Shown one piece after another: positions 1 to 9,369 of a stretch of DNA of 64,000 bases. Made by a program: the position numbers and the translations under genes. Location: positions 682,001 to 746,000 of the forward strand of contig CAWCUK010000001.1 in the NCBI GenBank assembly GCA_963798775.1, given 5' to 3'. Below the pieces are notes generated by a model that was not told the origin of the DNA, searched no databases, and saw nothing but the letters and a program-made list of their open reading frames with translations. Origin of the DNA: CAWCUK01 sp963798775 (GTDB lineage: Bacteria; Bacteroidota; Ignavibacteria; Ignavibacteriales; Ignavibacteriaceae). Numbering within the stretch: position 1 is the stretch's first letter; every line of letters begins with the position of its first letter.

Positions 1-1497
1 GGTTTGATATTCCGCGCCGAATTTCAATTCATGATGATTATTCAATTGGCTGGTCATATCAAATTTTGCACCTATTGTAGCCGATCTTTGATAATATTGG
101 CCATTTTGAGTACCGCCTGAAAGGAATGTATAATTACCCGCGGTATTTAATTTATAATCCGGCTGATAACGCGGATCCGGATGATATGCGTTTATATCCA
201 TCCCGGGATGAAAATCGACAGATTTTCCGGAGGCATCGAGCAGGGGATATACATATTGTTTAAAATCATTTAAATTATACGAACCGCGTAAAGTATAAAA
301 AGTTGATTGATTTAATGCTTGTCGCAATTCAAGAGAATTTAGCAATCCCCATTCATAATTATGATATGTTCCATCAGGATTATATTTAAAATCATGATTA
401 TATGATTGATAGTGAGAATTAGAATAAAGCACATCATAATTAATTTTTACTGTTGAGATAGGCTTAAAAGTAAGTTTACCTGTTCCGCTGAAATCTCTGC
501 TTGGATTCATTGCTACCAATGCGTTATCGCCGGTTTGGGCAATTTTTATGTCATTTGGGTCCGCTGGATTTTTATAAACAGAATCGGAAGGATTATGTTC
601 GCGGATTCCGTATAACCATCCTTCTTCATTTTCATATCTGCCGGATAGAAAAAAAGTTAATTTATTGGATACTGGAATAGGACCGCTTAAAGTTAACTCT
701 CCAACGAAATCACTCAATGCGTTAAAATCATTAATATGATCAAAAACTTCTGTTCTTGAACTTATTTTATCTCCGGTATAAAAGGAAAATTTACCTTTAT
801 ATTTGCTGCCCCCTTCTTTAGTAACGGCATTCACAATTCCGCTTAACGCGTTGCCGTATTCAGCGTTAAAAGTACCGCTAACTACAGACAATTCTTGAAT
901 AGCGTTTGTCGCAATTTCTACGGTTCTGGTATTATCAAAAGGATTTGAAATTGAAACACCGTTAACTGTATATGAAACTTCGCTGGATCTTCCACCTCTT
1001 ATATGTATTTCACCGCCGACACCTTTAACAACTCCGGCCTGCAAAGTTAAGATTTGAGACATACTTTCAACGGGAAGGCTTTCAATTTGCCCTGCGTCTA
1101 CAGTTACTTGAGAGGATGTAAGATCTTTTTTGATTAGAGGAGCATGAGCTTCTACTATAACAGCTTCAAGTTCAACGGATTCAATTTTTAAAATCACATC
1201 TAGGTTAGTAGTAAAATCAGCTTGAATTTTTACATTAACAAATTGTTTTTTTTGATAAGCTACAGCCGAAAAATTAACTTTATATGTATCCGGCGGGAGA
1301 TTATTTATAACATAATAACCGTCAAGATCTGTTGCAGCTCCGTAAGTGGTACCGTCAATTATAACATTAACACCCGGAATTGGCTCGCCGGTTTCGGCAT
1401 CTTTAACATAACCTGCCAGTTTTCCTGTTGTACCCGCGTAAGCTTGCACTACAAAAAGACCGGTTAAAATAAAAAGAGTCAGTAACCTTTTTATCAT
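1..1497 (-). CDS. TonB-dependent receptor, N-terminal part (runs off the left edge)
   Basis: Outer-membrane TonB-dependent receptor, presumably for uptake of a large substrate that the sequence does not identify. The frame is open from an ATG at 1497 to base 1, giving 499 codons. A signal peptide (MIKRLLTLFILTGLF, ending near QAYA) is followed by a carboxypeptidase-regulatory-like beta-sandwich at about residues 24-105 (GKLAGYVKDAETGEPIPGVN, then DLDGYYVI). A plug domain follows at about 110-230 (IHIRGGRSSEV, then FNAEYGNALSGIVN), and then the start of the beta-barrel. The C-terminal barrel lies outside the window. The start is supported by AGGAGGT a few bases upstream (plus-strand bases 1502-1508). 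The architecture matches the receptor at 51091-53973, so the two are distant paralogs. The family is certain; the substrate is unknown. Confidence 0.9.
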   Translation of the reverse strand, partial: MIKRLLTLFILTGLFVVQAYAGTTGKLAGYVKDAETGEPIPGVNVIIDGTTYGAATDLDGYYVINNLPPDTYKVNFSAVAYQKKQFVNVKIQADFTTNLDVILKIESVELEAVIVEAHAPLIKKDLTSSQVTVDAGQIESLPVESMSQILTLQAGVVKGVGGEIHIRGGRSSEVSYTVNGVSISNPFDNTRTVEIATNAIQELSVVSGTFNAEYGNALSGIVNAVTKEGGSKYKGKFSFYTGDKISSRTEVFDHINDFNALSDFVGELTLSGPIPVSNKLTFFLSGRYENEEGWLYGIREHNPSDSVYKNPADPNDIKIAQTGDNALVAMNPSRDFSGTGKLTFKPISTVKINYDVLYSNSHYQSYNHDFKYNPDGTYHNYEWGLLNSLELRQALNQSTFYTLRGSYNLNDFKQYVYPLLDASGKSVDFHPGMDINAYHPDPRYQPDYKLNTAGNYTFLSGGTQNGQYYQRSATIGAKFDMTSQLNNHHELKFGAEYQT

Positions 1498-1800
1498 TTA
1501 TACCTCCTAGGGTTCTCGGAATTTGATAATAATTGAAAAGGAAAGAAAAACGAGGAACATTATATTCATTTAATTAGAAATCCTTAGAACAATTTTTTTC
1601 GACAAAAAAATAAGGATAACCTTAACAGTAATCAAGATATTTGACATAAATAGAATTGTATTTTTCGCATTTATACGGAATAATATTAATTATTTTTTGT
1701 ATATAATTTCATTTTATTAATTTTTGGTAGATAAATTAAACAAAAAAACCGCGGAAAAAATTTCCCGCGGTTAAAAATTCAGAAGGATTTTACACAAATA
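1498..1800. other. intergenic stretch
   Basis: A 303-base AT-rich gap between two minus-strand genes. It holds the ribosome binding site of the TonB receptor at the left end and the terminator of the FG-GAP protein at the right end. I see no coding potential. The receptor promoter should lie here, but I could not pick a convincing one. Confidence 0.6.
1742..1772 (-). terminator. intrinsic terminator of the FG-GAP T9SS protein
   Basis: Inverted repeat AACCGCGG / CCGCGGTT (1747-1754 and 1765-1772). Read on the minus strand it is followed directly by a T run. It lies 28 bases after the stop codon at 1801. Confidence 0.85.
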
Positions 1801-3621
1801 TTATTTGAGTAAAGTCATCTTCATTGATTTGGTAAAGTTACCATATTTTAAAGTATAGATGTACTGTCCGCTGGCCACATTTTTACCAAAATTATTGGTA
1901 CCATCCCAAGTTACTGAATAAGAACCTTTAGAATAATTCTGATTCGCTATTATAGTTTTCACTTCTTTTCCAAGCATATCATATACTTTCAATGAAATAT
2001 TCTTGTCAACAGGAAGTGTAAATTTAATATTTGTTGTTGGGTTAAATGGATTTGGATAATTTTGTTCCAGTTTATAATCTTCCGGAGTTACTAACTTAAC
2101 ACCAAGATCATGTAAACCGGTAATACTTGATTCCAGAAGTCTAACATTAATTTGTTTAGGATTAAACTTCATAACTGTAGAGTCTTTCACCCATGTTGTA
2201 TCATGCCAGCTTCTATAGTTAATAGTTAAAGAATCATAAACGCTTTGATAAGCAGCTACAACTTCAGGTTTACCATTGCCGTTTATATCGCTTCCGGCAT
2301 ACAATTTAGAGATGAAATCTGTTTCGGCTCTTACTGTATCTATTGTTCCTAAAGAATCCCATATATCAGTAGTTGCGAAAGTTACATCAGTTGTAGGTCC
2401 GGTATACGCAATAGTTCTATCATAGCTGTTAGAATCTAAAACGCTTCCTGTACCTTTATATTCAAGAGAAACAATGTTGTAACCTGTAGAACCGCCTAAA
2501 AGAAGTTCGTCTCTACCATTATTATTTAAATCCGCGGCACCTATACCCCAGAAAGAACCTGCGTCTTTACCGGCAACTTGCTTCCATAATTCTGTTCCGA
2601 GCATAGCATAATGTGTAGAATCCCAAGAATATAGAGGGTCTGATCCTTGAGGCATACTAATTAATCCAACTGAATAATTTCCATAATTTCCGCCGTAAAG
2701 GATACCGGCAACTTCATCTTTACCGTCACCGTCAACATCTAAAGGTTGAATTCCCATATAAGAAACAGCGTCTTGTCCCCAAGATTTTCTAAATTCTATA
2801 TAATGGTCAGCTTTTGAAGTATCAGGATATTCATAAGTATTAGCTCCGGTTGGTTCTATTGACCAGAAAGCCCAGAAGTTCCAGTAATGGTTAACTATAT
2901 CAATTTGACCGTCACCGTTAATATCCGCAGGAACTGAATGCCAAACAGAACCGTTACCTACAGTAGGATCTGTAGCTGAACCGCCTTCTAATTGCCATCC
3001 GCCGAATCCTGGAACATCACCGGAAATACCTAAAATATATGTATGGTTATCATAGTTAGTCATAATTAATTCGTCAGCGCCGTCTCCGTCAAAATCATAA
3101 ACTGATCCAACTTCTCTGTTCATTCTAAAATTACCAACACCTTGAGCCGCAAAAGCATCTTGAGGTAATTCAATCGCTAAGACATAGCCATTATCGGTTG
3201 AACCATCCCATTCCCAAACTTGTACTTTTTTAGTATTATTTAGCGGGAAAATAATTTCGCCTTTACCGTCACCGTCTAAATCGCCGGAGCGAACCCAACG
3301 AGGTGTGCTTCCGCCGCCGTCTTGCATTGCGGTTATCGGTGAAGACCAAACTATTTCAAGATTATCTCCGTTTAATTCTAAAGCATGTACTCTACCGTTA
3401 TTAGAATAATCGGTAGCGAGAATTTCAGGTTTGCCGTCTTGATCTAGATCATTCGCGACCCAAACGGTTCTAACACCTTGGTCATCCAAATAAGGCCGTG
3501 TACTATCGGGGCCTGTATGGTTTATATCTACTACATTGAGGTTAGCTAAATCATTCAATTGTGAGTAGCCGACTCCAATAAATAGACCAACCATCCCCAA
3601 TACCAGTAATACTTTTTTCAT
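1801..3621 (-). CDS. FG-GAP/VCBS repeat protein with T9SS type A sorting domain
   Basis: Secreted or surface-exposed protein of 606 aa, probably a beta-propeller. The signal peptide (MKKVLLVLGMVGLFIGVGYSQ) ends near residue 21. At least seven repeats carry the calcium-binding FG-GAP/EF-hand-like core: DLDQDGKPE, DLDGDGKGE, DFDGDGADE, DINGDGQID, DVDGDGKDE, DLNNNGRDE and DINGNGKPE. The last about 85 residues form a type A T9SS C-terminal domain (NYPNPFNPTTN, VYDMLGKEV, ASGQYIYTL, ending SMKMTLLK). This predicts export through the Sec system and then T9SS, with removal or anchoring of the tail. The ligand or function is not evident. It is a single-gene unit with its own terminator. Confidence 0.88.
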   Translation of the reverse strand: MKKVLLVLGMVGLFIGVGYSQLNDLANLNVVDINHTGPDSTRPYLDDQGVRTVWVANDLDQDGKPEILATDYSNNGRVHALELNGDNLEIVWSSPITAMQDGGGSTPRWVRSGDLDGDGKGEIIFPLNNTKKVQVWEWDGSTDNGYVLAIELPQDAFAAQGVGNFRMNREVGSVYDFDGDGADELIMTNYDNHTYILGISGDVPGFGGWQLEGGSATDPTVGNGSVWHSVPADINGDGQIDIVNHYWNFWAFWSIEPTGANTYEYPDTSKADHYIEFRKSWGQDAVSYMGIQPLDVDGDGKDEVAGILYGGNYGNYSVGLISMPQGSDPLYSWDSTHYAMLGTELWKQVAGKDAGSFWGIGAADLNNNGRDELLLGGSTGYNIVSLEYKGTGSVLDSNSYDRTIAYTGPTTDVTFATTDIWDSLGTIDTVRAETDFISKLYAGSDINGNGKPEVVAAYQSVYDSLTINYRSWHDTTWVKDSTVMKFNPKQINVRLLESSITGLHDLGVKLVTPEDYKLEQNYPNPFNPTTNIKFTLPVDKNISLKVYDMLGKEVKTIIANQNYSKGSYSVTWDGTNNFGKNVASGQYIYTLKYGNFTKSMKMTLLK

Positions 3622-3655
3622 TACTTACTCCTAGTTTTTGTGGTTACTAATTAAG

Positions 3656-4342
3656 TTAATTTACTTGTACCATATATTTATCAACCTCCCTCGCTGCAGT
3701 TGAAGTTCTATAGTCTTTTTTGAGGGTTTCCAAAACTTCTTTAGCCTTTTCATTTTTTGAGGCCTTAATATAATTAATGCCGGAAGATAAAAGATAGTCA
3801 GGATTTAATACATTTGATTTGGATATCCTGGCGGCCTCTTTATAAAGATCGGCGGCTTTTTCATTTTGATTTTTTGATGCATAATAACCCGCTTGGCCGG
3901 CAAGAGAAGTTGCTTTATACATATCTATACTTCCGTCATAGTCTTCATAGTATTTTAACGCTTCGTCGCTTTTCCCAAGCCTGTTATATGAATTAGCAAG
4001 ATAAATTTTAGCTGTTTCGCCATTTTCCGTACTTCCATACTGCTCAACAATTTTTTTAAGACCGAGTTCTTCTGTGCCTTGTTGTCCTTCAATCGCTTCC
4101 AAATAATTTCCGTTATCGTATGCGGTAATTACTCTGGATAATTGTAAACCGGCTGCTTCATTCTGTTCAATTGAATGATTAATATACCAAGCAACAGCAA
4201 AAATTAAAACCACTAGTGCTCCAACATACATGAATATCCGTGATTTATTTTCCGTAAAGTAATCGATACTCTTATAGTAAAAAAGTACCAGTTTATCTTC
4301 TTTAATTTCTTTTTTTGAAAGTTTTTTTCGTTTGGTTAACAT
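3656..4342 (-). CDS. TPR protein with one N-terminal membrane helix
   Basis: A 228-aa protein. A basic cytoplasmic N-terminus (MLTKRKKLSKKEIKEDK) precedes one transmembrane helix at about residues 38-56 (FMYVGALVVLIFAVAWYI). A periplasmic solenoid of tetratricopeptide-like repeats follows, with units near residues 72-90, 108-135 (AKIYLANSYNRLGKSDEALKY), 142-172 and 183-222. The layout resembles YfgM/YbgF-type scaffold proteins, but I cannot assign a partner. It lies 34 bases upstream of the FG-GAP gene on the same strand, and the two may be cotranscribed. Confidence is high for the fold and low for the role. Confidence 0.75.
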   Translation of the reverse strand: MLTKRKKLSKKEIKEDKLVLFYYKSIDYFTENKSRIFMYVGALVVLIFAVAWYINHSIEQNEAAGLQLSRVITAYDNGNYLEAIEGQQGTEELGLKKIVEQYGSTENGETAKIYLANSYNRLGKSDEALKYYEDYDGSIDMYKATSLAGQAGYYASKNQNEKAADLYKEAARISKSNVLNPDYLLSSGINYIKASKNEKAKEVLETLKKDYRTSTAAREVDKYMVQVN

Positions 4343-4492
4343 ATATATTTCCTGATAACTTAAAATTCAAAATTACATTTTTTATTAAACTTATAAATTA
4401 GAGTATTCTGAGATTTAATTCCACCTCTGCATAAAATTAATTTTTTCTTTGGAGGGAATAATTAGGCAAGATTTTTAATCCGTTTTAAAAAA

Positions 4493-4566
4493 TGCGCCCA
4501 GAAGGACTTGAACCCTCAGCCTTCGGAACCGGAATCCGACGTTCTATCCAGTTGAACTATGGGCGC
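4493..4566 (-). tRNA. tRNA-Arg (anticodon CCG)
   Basis: The minus strand folds as a full cloverleaf. The acceptor stem is GCGCCCA with TGGGCGC, the anticodon stem TCGGA with TCCGA encloses the loop TTCCGGT (anticodon CCG, reading CGG), and the T arm carries GGTTCAAGTCC. The discriminator base is A, and the 3' CCA is not encoded. Confidence 0.93.
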
Positions 4567-4592
4567 GCTTTTGTTTAATCAAAAGAATGTAG

Positions 4593-4600
4593 CAAAGATA
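4593..4600 (-). promoter_or_regulatory. candidate -7 element of the tRNA-Arg promoter
   Basis: The minus strand reads TATCTTTG, matching the Bacteroidota -7 consensus TAnnTTTG. It lies 26 bases upstream of the mature tRNA 5' end, a sensible distance for a short leader. I found no clear -33 TTTG. Confidence 0.35.
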
Positions 4601-4666
4601 ATAATTTTTTAAAAGACATAAAAAATCGGAGATTTTATCTAAAGAGAATGATTAATACTTTTGTAA

Positions 4667-4698
4667 AGGCTGCCTTTTTGATGTTTTTAAGGCAGCCT
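4667..4698 (-). terminator. hairpin terminator after the outer-membrane barrel gene
   Basis: Inverted repeat AGGCTGCCTT / AAGGCAGCCT with a 12-base loop, starting 8 bases beyond the stop at 4706. The T tract after the stem is short (TTTAC), so termination strength is uncertain. Confidence 0.6.
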
Positions 4699-4705
4699 AA
4701 TTATT

Positions 4706-5539
4706 TTATAAGAAGAGTGAGAAGCCAAATAATATTTTATGAGAGTTGATTGAATACTCTATTTTGCTTGAGGTATATCCATCCGGATAATTATACTGCT
4801 GAAATTCATCATCATAATTATATATTTGATAACGGTATTCTACTCTAACAGCTACAGCATTGCTGAAAAATATTTTCATTCCCGCACCAAAATTTAAATT
4901 TGTAACATCAAGTTTATCAGTCGTTTTACCGATTAAAGTATTAAAAATGGGAACACTATTTCCTATTCCATAGCCTGCTAAAATAAAAGGTCTTACGTTT
5001 GATTCAGGTAAGATAAAGTTATAGGAAAGGTTACCGCTTAAACTAAAACTTGGTTCTGTTTTTTCAATTGAAGTCATTAAAATTTCAGGTTCAAATTCAA
5101 GAGAATTTGTTAGAAAAAATCCGGGCCTTAAAACTAGGGTTACATAACCCATTGATTCCCCATCAGACTCAAATGAGGGTGATTTTGCTGATTCCGATAA
5201 AAAACCGAAAGTACCTGAAATAGAAAATTCCCATTTAAATTTATTATCTTCAAAAAATAGATTTTTATCACTAAAAAGATTCTTTTTATTGGTGCTGTTT
5301 GTTCTGAAATGGTTATTTATAATTTTATCAATTTTTATCTGATTGATATTCTTCAAATCTAATTTATGAATTATACCATCTGAAGTTTTGACGGTTAATG
5401 TTTTTCCGTTCTCCCTTTCAATAATAATTCCGTTTATTACAGAACCATCCTTTAAATAAAGGGTACTACTGGCATCTTGCGAACGCAGAACTATAGAAAA
5501 AAGTATGACTATTAAAAAAGAGGTTAATAAAGTTTTCAT
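4706..5539 (-). CDS. small outer-membrane beta-barrel protein
   Basis: A 277-aa protein with a signal peptide (MKTLLTSFLIVILFSIVLRSQ). Residues about 25-72 form a short beta-rich domain (LYLKDGSVINGIIIE, then LDLKNINQIKI) of the kind often found at the N-terminus of Bacteroidota surface proteins. From about residue 100 to the end, alternating strands look like an eight-stranded OmpA/porin-like barrel: FGAGMKIFFSNAVAVRVEYR, and a C-terminal strand KILFGFSLFL ending in hydrophobic residues. No catalytic motif is visible. It is a lone gene between tRNA-Arg and the PHP gene. The barrel assignment rests on pattern only. Confidence 0.65.
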   Translation of the reverse strand: MKTLLTSFLIVILFSIVLRSQDASSTLYLKDGSVINGIIIERENGKTLTVKTSDGIIHKLDLKNINQIKIDKIINNHFRTNSTNKKNLFSDKNLFFEDNKFKWEFSISGTFGFLSESAKSPSFESDGESMGYVTLVLRPGFFLTNSLEFEPEILMTSIEKTEPSFSLSGNLSYNFILPESNVRPFILAGYGIGNSVPIFNTLIGKTTDKLDVTNLNFGAGMKIFFSNAVAVRVEYRYQIYNYDDEFQQYNYPDGYTSSKIEYSINSHKILFGFSLFL

Positions 5540-5682
5540 CTCATCACCTTATTTTAAATTATAAAATTGATTAAAAAACCTTATTAAACTTAGATTTTCC
5601 CGCTTCTCAAATTGTCATAATGATGTCATAGATTTGTAATAATATAGAGGATAAATATTAAGTAATTAGAATTACGATTAGA

Positions 5683-6732
5683 TTAAACTCCGACTCTTAT
5701 ATGATTAGAAAATATCCAGGCTTTGTTGTTCATATATACTTCTATCCTGTAAACTCCATTTTCGTTTACAATAAATTCGGCTTCACTTCCCTCATTTGAA
5801 TCTAATTGTTTCCCATTTCTAATTAATCTTATATCAGATTTAACAGACGGTGACATAATTTTGAATTTAGTTTTGTTCCCCTTAGAAATCGTATCTCCCA
5901 TTTGATAAATTTTCCCTTTGGATTCGGCATAAAATCTAAATCCATTTGAATCAGCATGATAATCATTTGCTACAAAACAATTTCCTTTTTGCAAAGCACC
6001 GTAAATTATTTTTTTTGTCCGTTCAATATTTTCTGCCGACTTTCCTTTTTTTAATTCATCTTCCACAAGAATATGAGTTCTTATAGATTTAAATAATACT
6101 TTGTAAGGAAAAATTTCAACCTCCAGAAAACCAAGCATATTATATTTATGGGCATGCGCATCAACTCCTCCAATTCCCACTACTCTTCTTTTCTGGTTTA
6201 GCTCATCCCAAACTTTTAAGGTTTCTTCGGGAGGCGCCACAATGGTTTTAAGGGGATGAAGAAATGATTGATATTTGTTTTGTTCGGTTAAATTTTCCAT
6301 CCACTCAGACATATGATTCCATATCTCTATTCCGGTAAAATCTTCCGTTTCCCATTCAATCCAAGGATAAGGAGGATGTTCTTTCATATGAGTTCTTTTT
6401 TCGTGGGGATGAGCCAGGAAACCTATACCGCCGGCTTCCTTTACTTTTCTCACATATTCTTTTGCGGAAGTACGGGTTGAAAAAGTTTTTTCTATTCCGA
6501 ACGCCAAATAATGGTTTTTATTTTCTTTATCGTTTATCTCGCAGCCAACTAATAGAATTGTATTTCCGTACCAATTCTCGAAACCTTCGTGCAGTGCCCG
6601 TAATGTATTATGATCAGTTAAGATTATATAATCCAGACCAATTTCATCCGCAAATTTTGCAATTTCTTCAACTTCTCCCGATCCGTCGGAAAAATTTGAA
6701 TGCATATGAAGAGCGCCTACATATTCGTACAT
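5683..6732 (-). CDS. PHP-domain phosphoesterase-like protein
   Basis: Standalone PHP (polymerase and histidinol phosphatase) domain protein of 349 aa. The metal-ligand motifs are in order: HMHSNFSDG near residue 9, ILTDHNTL near 37, CEIND near 65, LAHPHEK near 105, and GGVDAHAH near 188. A beta-sandwich tail (about 275-349) follows the PHP core. Family members hydrolyse phosphoesters or phosphate-containing small molecules with a trinuclear metal site. The substrate here is unknown, and it is not the PHP module of a polymerase. It has no obvious operon partner. Start ATG at 6732. Confidence 0.75.
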   Translation of the reverse strand: MYEYVGALHMHSNFSDGSGEVEEIAKFADEIGLDYIILTDHNTLRALHEGFENWYGNTILLVGCEINDKENKNHYLAFGIEKTFSTRTSAKEYVRKVKEAGGIGFLAHPHEKRTHMKEHPPYPWIEWETEDFTGIEIWNHMSEWMENLTEQNKYQSFLHPLKTIVAPPEETLKVWDELNQKRRVVGIGGVDAHAHKYNMLGFLEVEIFPYKVLFKSIRTHILVEDELKKGKSAENIERTKKIIYGALQKGNCFVANDYHADSNGFRFYAESKGKIYQMGDTISKGNKTKFKIMSPSVKSDIRLIRNGKQLDSNEGSEAEFIVNENGVYRIEVYMNNKAWIFSNHIRVGV

Positions 6733-6831
6733 TATTATAGTTTCTAATTGTGGTTTCTAAAGATAGGCATTATATTTTTTTTTGAAAAGAGAGAAAAGAA
6801 GGATGAATATTTTCTGTTTTAGGTTTTAAAC

Positions 6832-6864
6832 CTAAAAAGGAGAAGCCGTAATTAACTTCTCCTT
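6832..6864 (-). terminator. intrinsic terminator of the 197-aa TPR gene
   Basis: Inverted repeat AAGGAGAAG / CTTCTCCTT (6837-6845 and 6856-6864). On the minus strand it is followed by TTTTTAGG. It lies 15 bases past the stop at 6880. Confidence 0.8.
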
Positions 6865-6879
6865 AAAAATTTAGTACTA

Positions 6880-7473
6880 TTATAGATTTTTTATAGAACT
6901 TGCCGCTACTTCCGCGGTTTCTGTATTTGGATTTTCTTTAATTATTTTATTCCAAATTTGTTTTGCTTTTTCTTTATTTCCCCGGGTTGCCGCAATTGCG
7001 CCAACATTATATTGAGCCTGCAGATTGTTTTTATCTATAGATAAAATTTGATCTGTTATTCTTTCCGCTTCATTAATATTTTGTTTACCGAAATTTATGT
7101 AAGCCATAACAAAAAGAATATCGGTTCTCTTTTTATCTATTTTCATTATTTTCTTATAAAGTTCAAGCGCTTCATCTTGATGATGCGCTACTGTAAGGAA
7201 ATCGGCATAAACTCTAATTTTAGCAGTATCGGAAGGATTTTTTTCATAGTCGGCTTTTAATTTTTCCATTTTTTGCACCGCGTCATCTTTTACATCCATT
7301 TTAGAATGGCTTTTTTCATTTGCTAACCCTTTATGAACGTCATCATTCGGCATTTGCTGATTACTTATTTCGGCCTCTGTTTTATGAGAACTCTCCGGCT
7401 GATTGAACAAAATAATTCCAATAATTGCAGCGGCTATGACAATAATATAAACATATGATATTTTAAATTTCAT
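6880..7473 (-). CDS. membrane-anchored TPR protein
   Basis: Protein of 197 aa from the ATG at 7473. I prefer this start because AGGAGGT (7484-7490) sits 10 bases upstream; an in-frame GTG at 7485 overlaps that Shine-Dalgarno sequence. One N-terminal transmembrane helix or uncleaved signal (YVYIIVIAAAIIGIILF) is followed by a charged linker and then three to four TPR units from about residue 80 (ADFLTVAHHQDEALELYKKI, VMAYINFGKQNINEAE, NVGAIAATRGNKEKAKQIW). The arrangement resembles the periplasmic TPR proteins of cytochrome c maturation (CcmH/NrfG type), but no such genes are near, so the role stays open. Confidence 0.7.
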   Translation of the reverse strand: MKFKISYVYIIVIAAAIIGIILFNQPESSHKTEAEISNQQMPNDDVHKGLANEKSHSKMDVKDDAVQKMEKLKADYEKNPSDTAKIRVYADFLTVAHHQDEALELYKKIMKIDKKRTDILFVMAYINFGKQNINEAERITDQILSIDKNNLQAQYNVGAIAATRGNKEKAKQIWNKIIKENPNTETAEVAASSIKNL

Positions 7474-7816
7474 TGTATTTAACACCTCCTAAGGTACAAG
7501 TAATTTTGTGGAATCGCGGTTCAGTAATTTCGTTTAATATACTTTTTAAGTATTCTTATTAAATTTTCAGCAAGATTAGAAAATAACCGCTAATCCGATT
7601 TTTACAAAAACTATTTGCAGAATCTGTACCAGAATTTTTTTTGGCCAAACTGATATTTTTAATAATTTATAAATGATTTTAGCTTCATGAAAAACAATAT
7701 TTCATAATTTGAAAATATTTTTCTCATAAATAGGAATGATCTAAAAGAGGGCATTAATTTATTAATAGAGAAAGCGGCCGCAAAAAGCCGCTTATATAAA
7801 ACTATTTTAACTTCAA
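7474..7816. other. intergenic stretch with a weak hairpin
   Basis: About 340 bases, very AT-rich, with no coding signal. Its right part holds an inverted repeat AAGCGGC / GCCGCTT (7772-7778 and 7787-7793), probably the terminator of the gene that stops at 7817, although its T tract is poor (TTTCTC). Confidence 0.55.
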
Positions 7817-8122
7817 TTAATCTTCTAAAATTTCGGTAAGTGTTGTATATTTAGTAGAATTTTCAGCCGTCATATCATTTAATTTATTTATCAGAATGCT
7901 AATTCTTTCACTCTGATTATCATCAAATTCTTCATAAGCCTCAACCGAACCAAAAGTATACATTTCTTCAAAATGATTCGCTTTACCTTTTAGTTCATAT
8001 ACAGAATAATTTTCAAGTCCGTCAACTTTTAGAAGACTTTTCAACTCTTTTACAACCCCTAAATATTCGTTTCTTTTGTCAGGTTTTAATTCATACTGAA
8101 TTGTAAATATGACTTTTGCCAT
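7817..8122 (-). CDS. small dimeric alpha/beta-barrel-like protein
   Basis: A 101-aa cytoplasmic protein without signal peptide. The order of elements fits a ferredoxin-like dimeric alpha/beta barrel (ABM-like) fold: strand VIFTIQYEL, helix DKRNEYLGVVKELKSLL, strand YSVYELK, strand HFEEMYTF, helix SVEAYEEFDD. Proteins of this fold range from monooxygenases to regulatory or structural subunits, and no active-site residues can be assigned. It lies 15 bases downstream of dapF on the same strand and is probably cotranscribed with it. Confidence 0.6.
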   Translation of the reverse strand: MAKVIFTIQYELKPDKRNEYLGVVKELKSLLKVDGLENYSVYELKGKANHFEEMYTFGSVEAYEEFDDNQSERISILINKLNDMTAENSTKYTTLTEILED

Positions 8123-8137
8123 TTGTTCTCCGGATAA

Positions 8138-8977
8138 TTATAGATACGTTTTTAATAAAAATTCGCCGGTAAAAGTAACTTTAGCCGGCCCAGTTAAGGA
8201 TAAATTTTCTACTTTTTCTTTACTAATACTAAAATCAACAATTAGTTCTGCTCCGCCACGCGTAACTAAAGTAATCGGCGGAGTCGCTTTTTTGTTTAAA
8301 TAAGAAATAACAGCGGCAGCAACAGATCCCGTTCCGCAGGCAAGAGTTTCATCTTCCACTCCTCTTTCAAAAGTTCGGATATAAATTTTATCTTCTTTTA
8401 TATCAATAAAATTTACATTTGTACCGTCCGGCGAAAAATGATTATGATTGCGTATTTCTTTTCCTAAATCATAAACCGGAACCGCGTTTATATTCCCAAA
8501 ATTAAGGTTTTTTATTTCTACAACAACATGTGGAGAACCTGTATCAATAAAATCAACCTTAAATTGATTTTCATTTAATTTCAATAAAAAATCCAGTTCA
8601 ACATTTTCGGGCGAATTTAAATTAAACTTAATTTTATTCTCACCCAAAATTTCACCGGAATATTTATTTTTATTCGAAATAAAATTCGCATTGCCGTTTT
8701 TAATTCTTCCTGTAATATCGGCAAATTTAAGAGCGCATCTGGCTCCGTTTCCGCAAAGACTTCCGGTTGATCCGTCGGAATTAAAATATTCCATTAAAAA
8801 ATTAAAATCAGGACAATCTGCAATAGTAATCAAACCATCAGCTCCTATACCATTGCGTCTGTCACATATATTCTTAATTGTAGAATTTTCCAGAATAACA
8901 CCGGGATTGTTATTTCTATCAATAACAACAAAATCATTTCCGGCACCGCTCATCTTCGAGAAATAAATCTTTTTCAT
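8138..8977 (-). CDS. dapF: diaminopimelate epimerase
   Basis: Interconverts LL- and meso-diaminopimelate in lysine and peptidoglycan precursor synthesis (cytoplasm). The 279-aa length is normal for the family. The N-terminus reads FSKMSGAGNDFVVID. The first catalytic cysteine lies in GSLCGNGARC near residue 75, and the second in LACGTGSVAAA near residue 214. The two-cysteine acid-base pair and the two-fold repeated fold are therefore intact. The start ATG at 8977 gives the expected N-terminus. Followed by the small alpha/beta-barrel gene. Confidence 0.96.
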   Translation of the reverse strand: MKKIYFSKMSGAGNDFVVIDRNNNPGVILENSTIKNICDRRNGIGADGLITIADCPDFNFLMEYFNSDGSTGSLCGNGARCALKFADITGRIKNGNANFISNKNKYSGEILGENKIKFNLNSPENVELDFLLKLNENQFKVDFIDTGSPHVVVEIKNLNFGNINAVPVYDLGKEIRNHNHFSPDGTNVNFIDIKEDKIYIRTFERGVEDETLACGTGSVAAAVISYLNKKATPPITLVTRGGAELIVDFSISKEKVENLSLTGPAKVTFTGEFLLKTYL

Positions 8978-9292
8978 TACCGATACAATTTAGTTTAATA
9001 ACATATTGTTTTCAATAAAAATATGCTCAAAAAGAAATAATAATTGGTATTTTAAAAATGATAGGTATTAAAACACGAAAAGACTCTTTATAATAGTAAA
9101 GAATTTGTGTTCTATCTCTAAAGAAAATAATTTTAAGGTTGAGGATGATGTTGAATGTTAAAGAAATAAATAACATAGAATACTGAAAAATTCTATTTAC
9201 GAGAAATTGTTTTCCTTCTTTACAACAGCTCTTATATATTTCTTAGAAAAATATCATCATTAGTTTAATTTATCTTAAAAGTTTAGAAATAA
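8978..9292. other. intergenic stretch
   Basis: About 315 bases of AT-rich DNA between dapF and the tmRNA terminator. I see no open frame of gene-like composition and no RNA fold that I recognise. The dapF promoter should lie at its left end. Confidence 0.5.
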
Positions 9293-9311
9293 TAAAAGCC
9301 CATTTCGGGCT
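9293..9311 (-). terminator. intrinsic terminator downstream of tmRNA
   Basis: The minus strand reads AGCCCGAAATGGGCTTTTATT, a 5-bp GC-rich stem with a T run, about 60 bases past the mature tmRNA 3' end. Confidence 0.75.
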
Positions 9312-9369
9312 AAATTTCAATATTTTAGGAAATTTGAGTTAAGGAAGATTAAGGCAAGTAAATAAAAAG

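Noticed and set aside
1222..1467. Plus-strand frame opposite the TonB receptor
   Set aside because: It is antisense to a strong coding frame and has no protein-like features.
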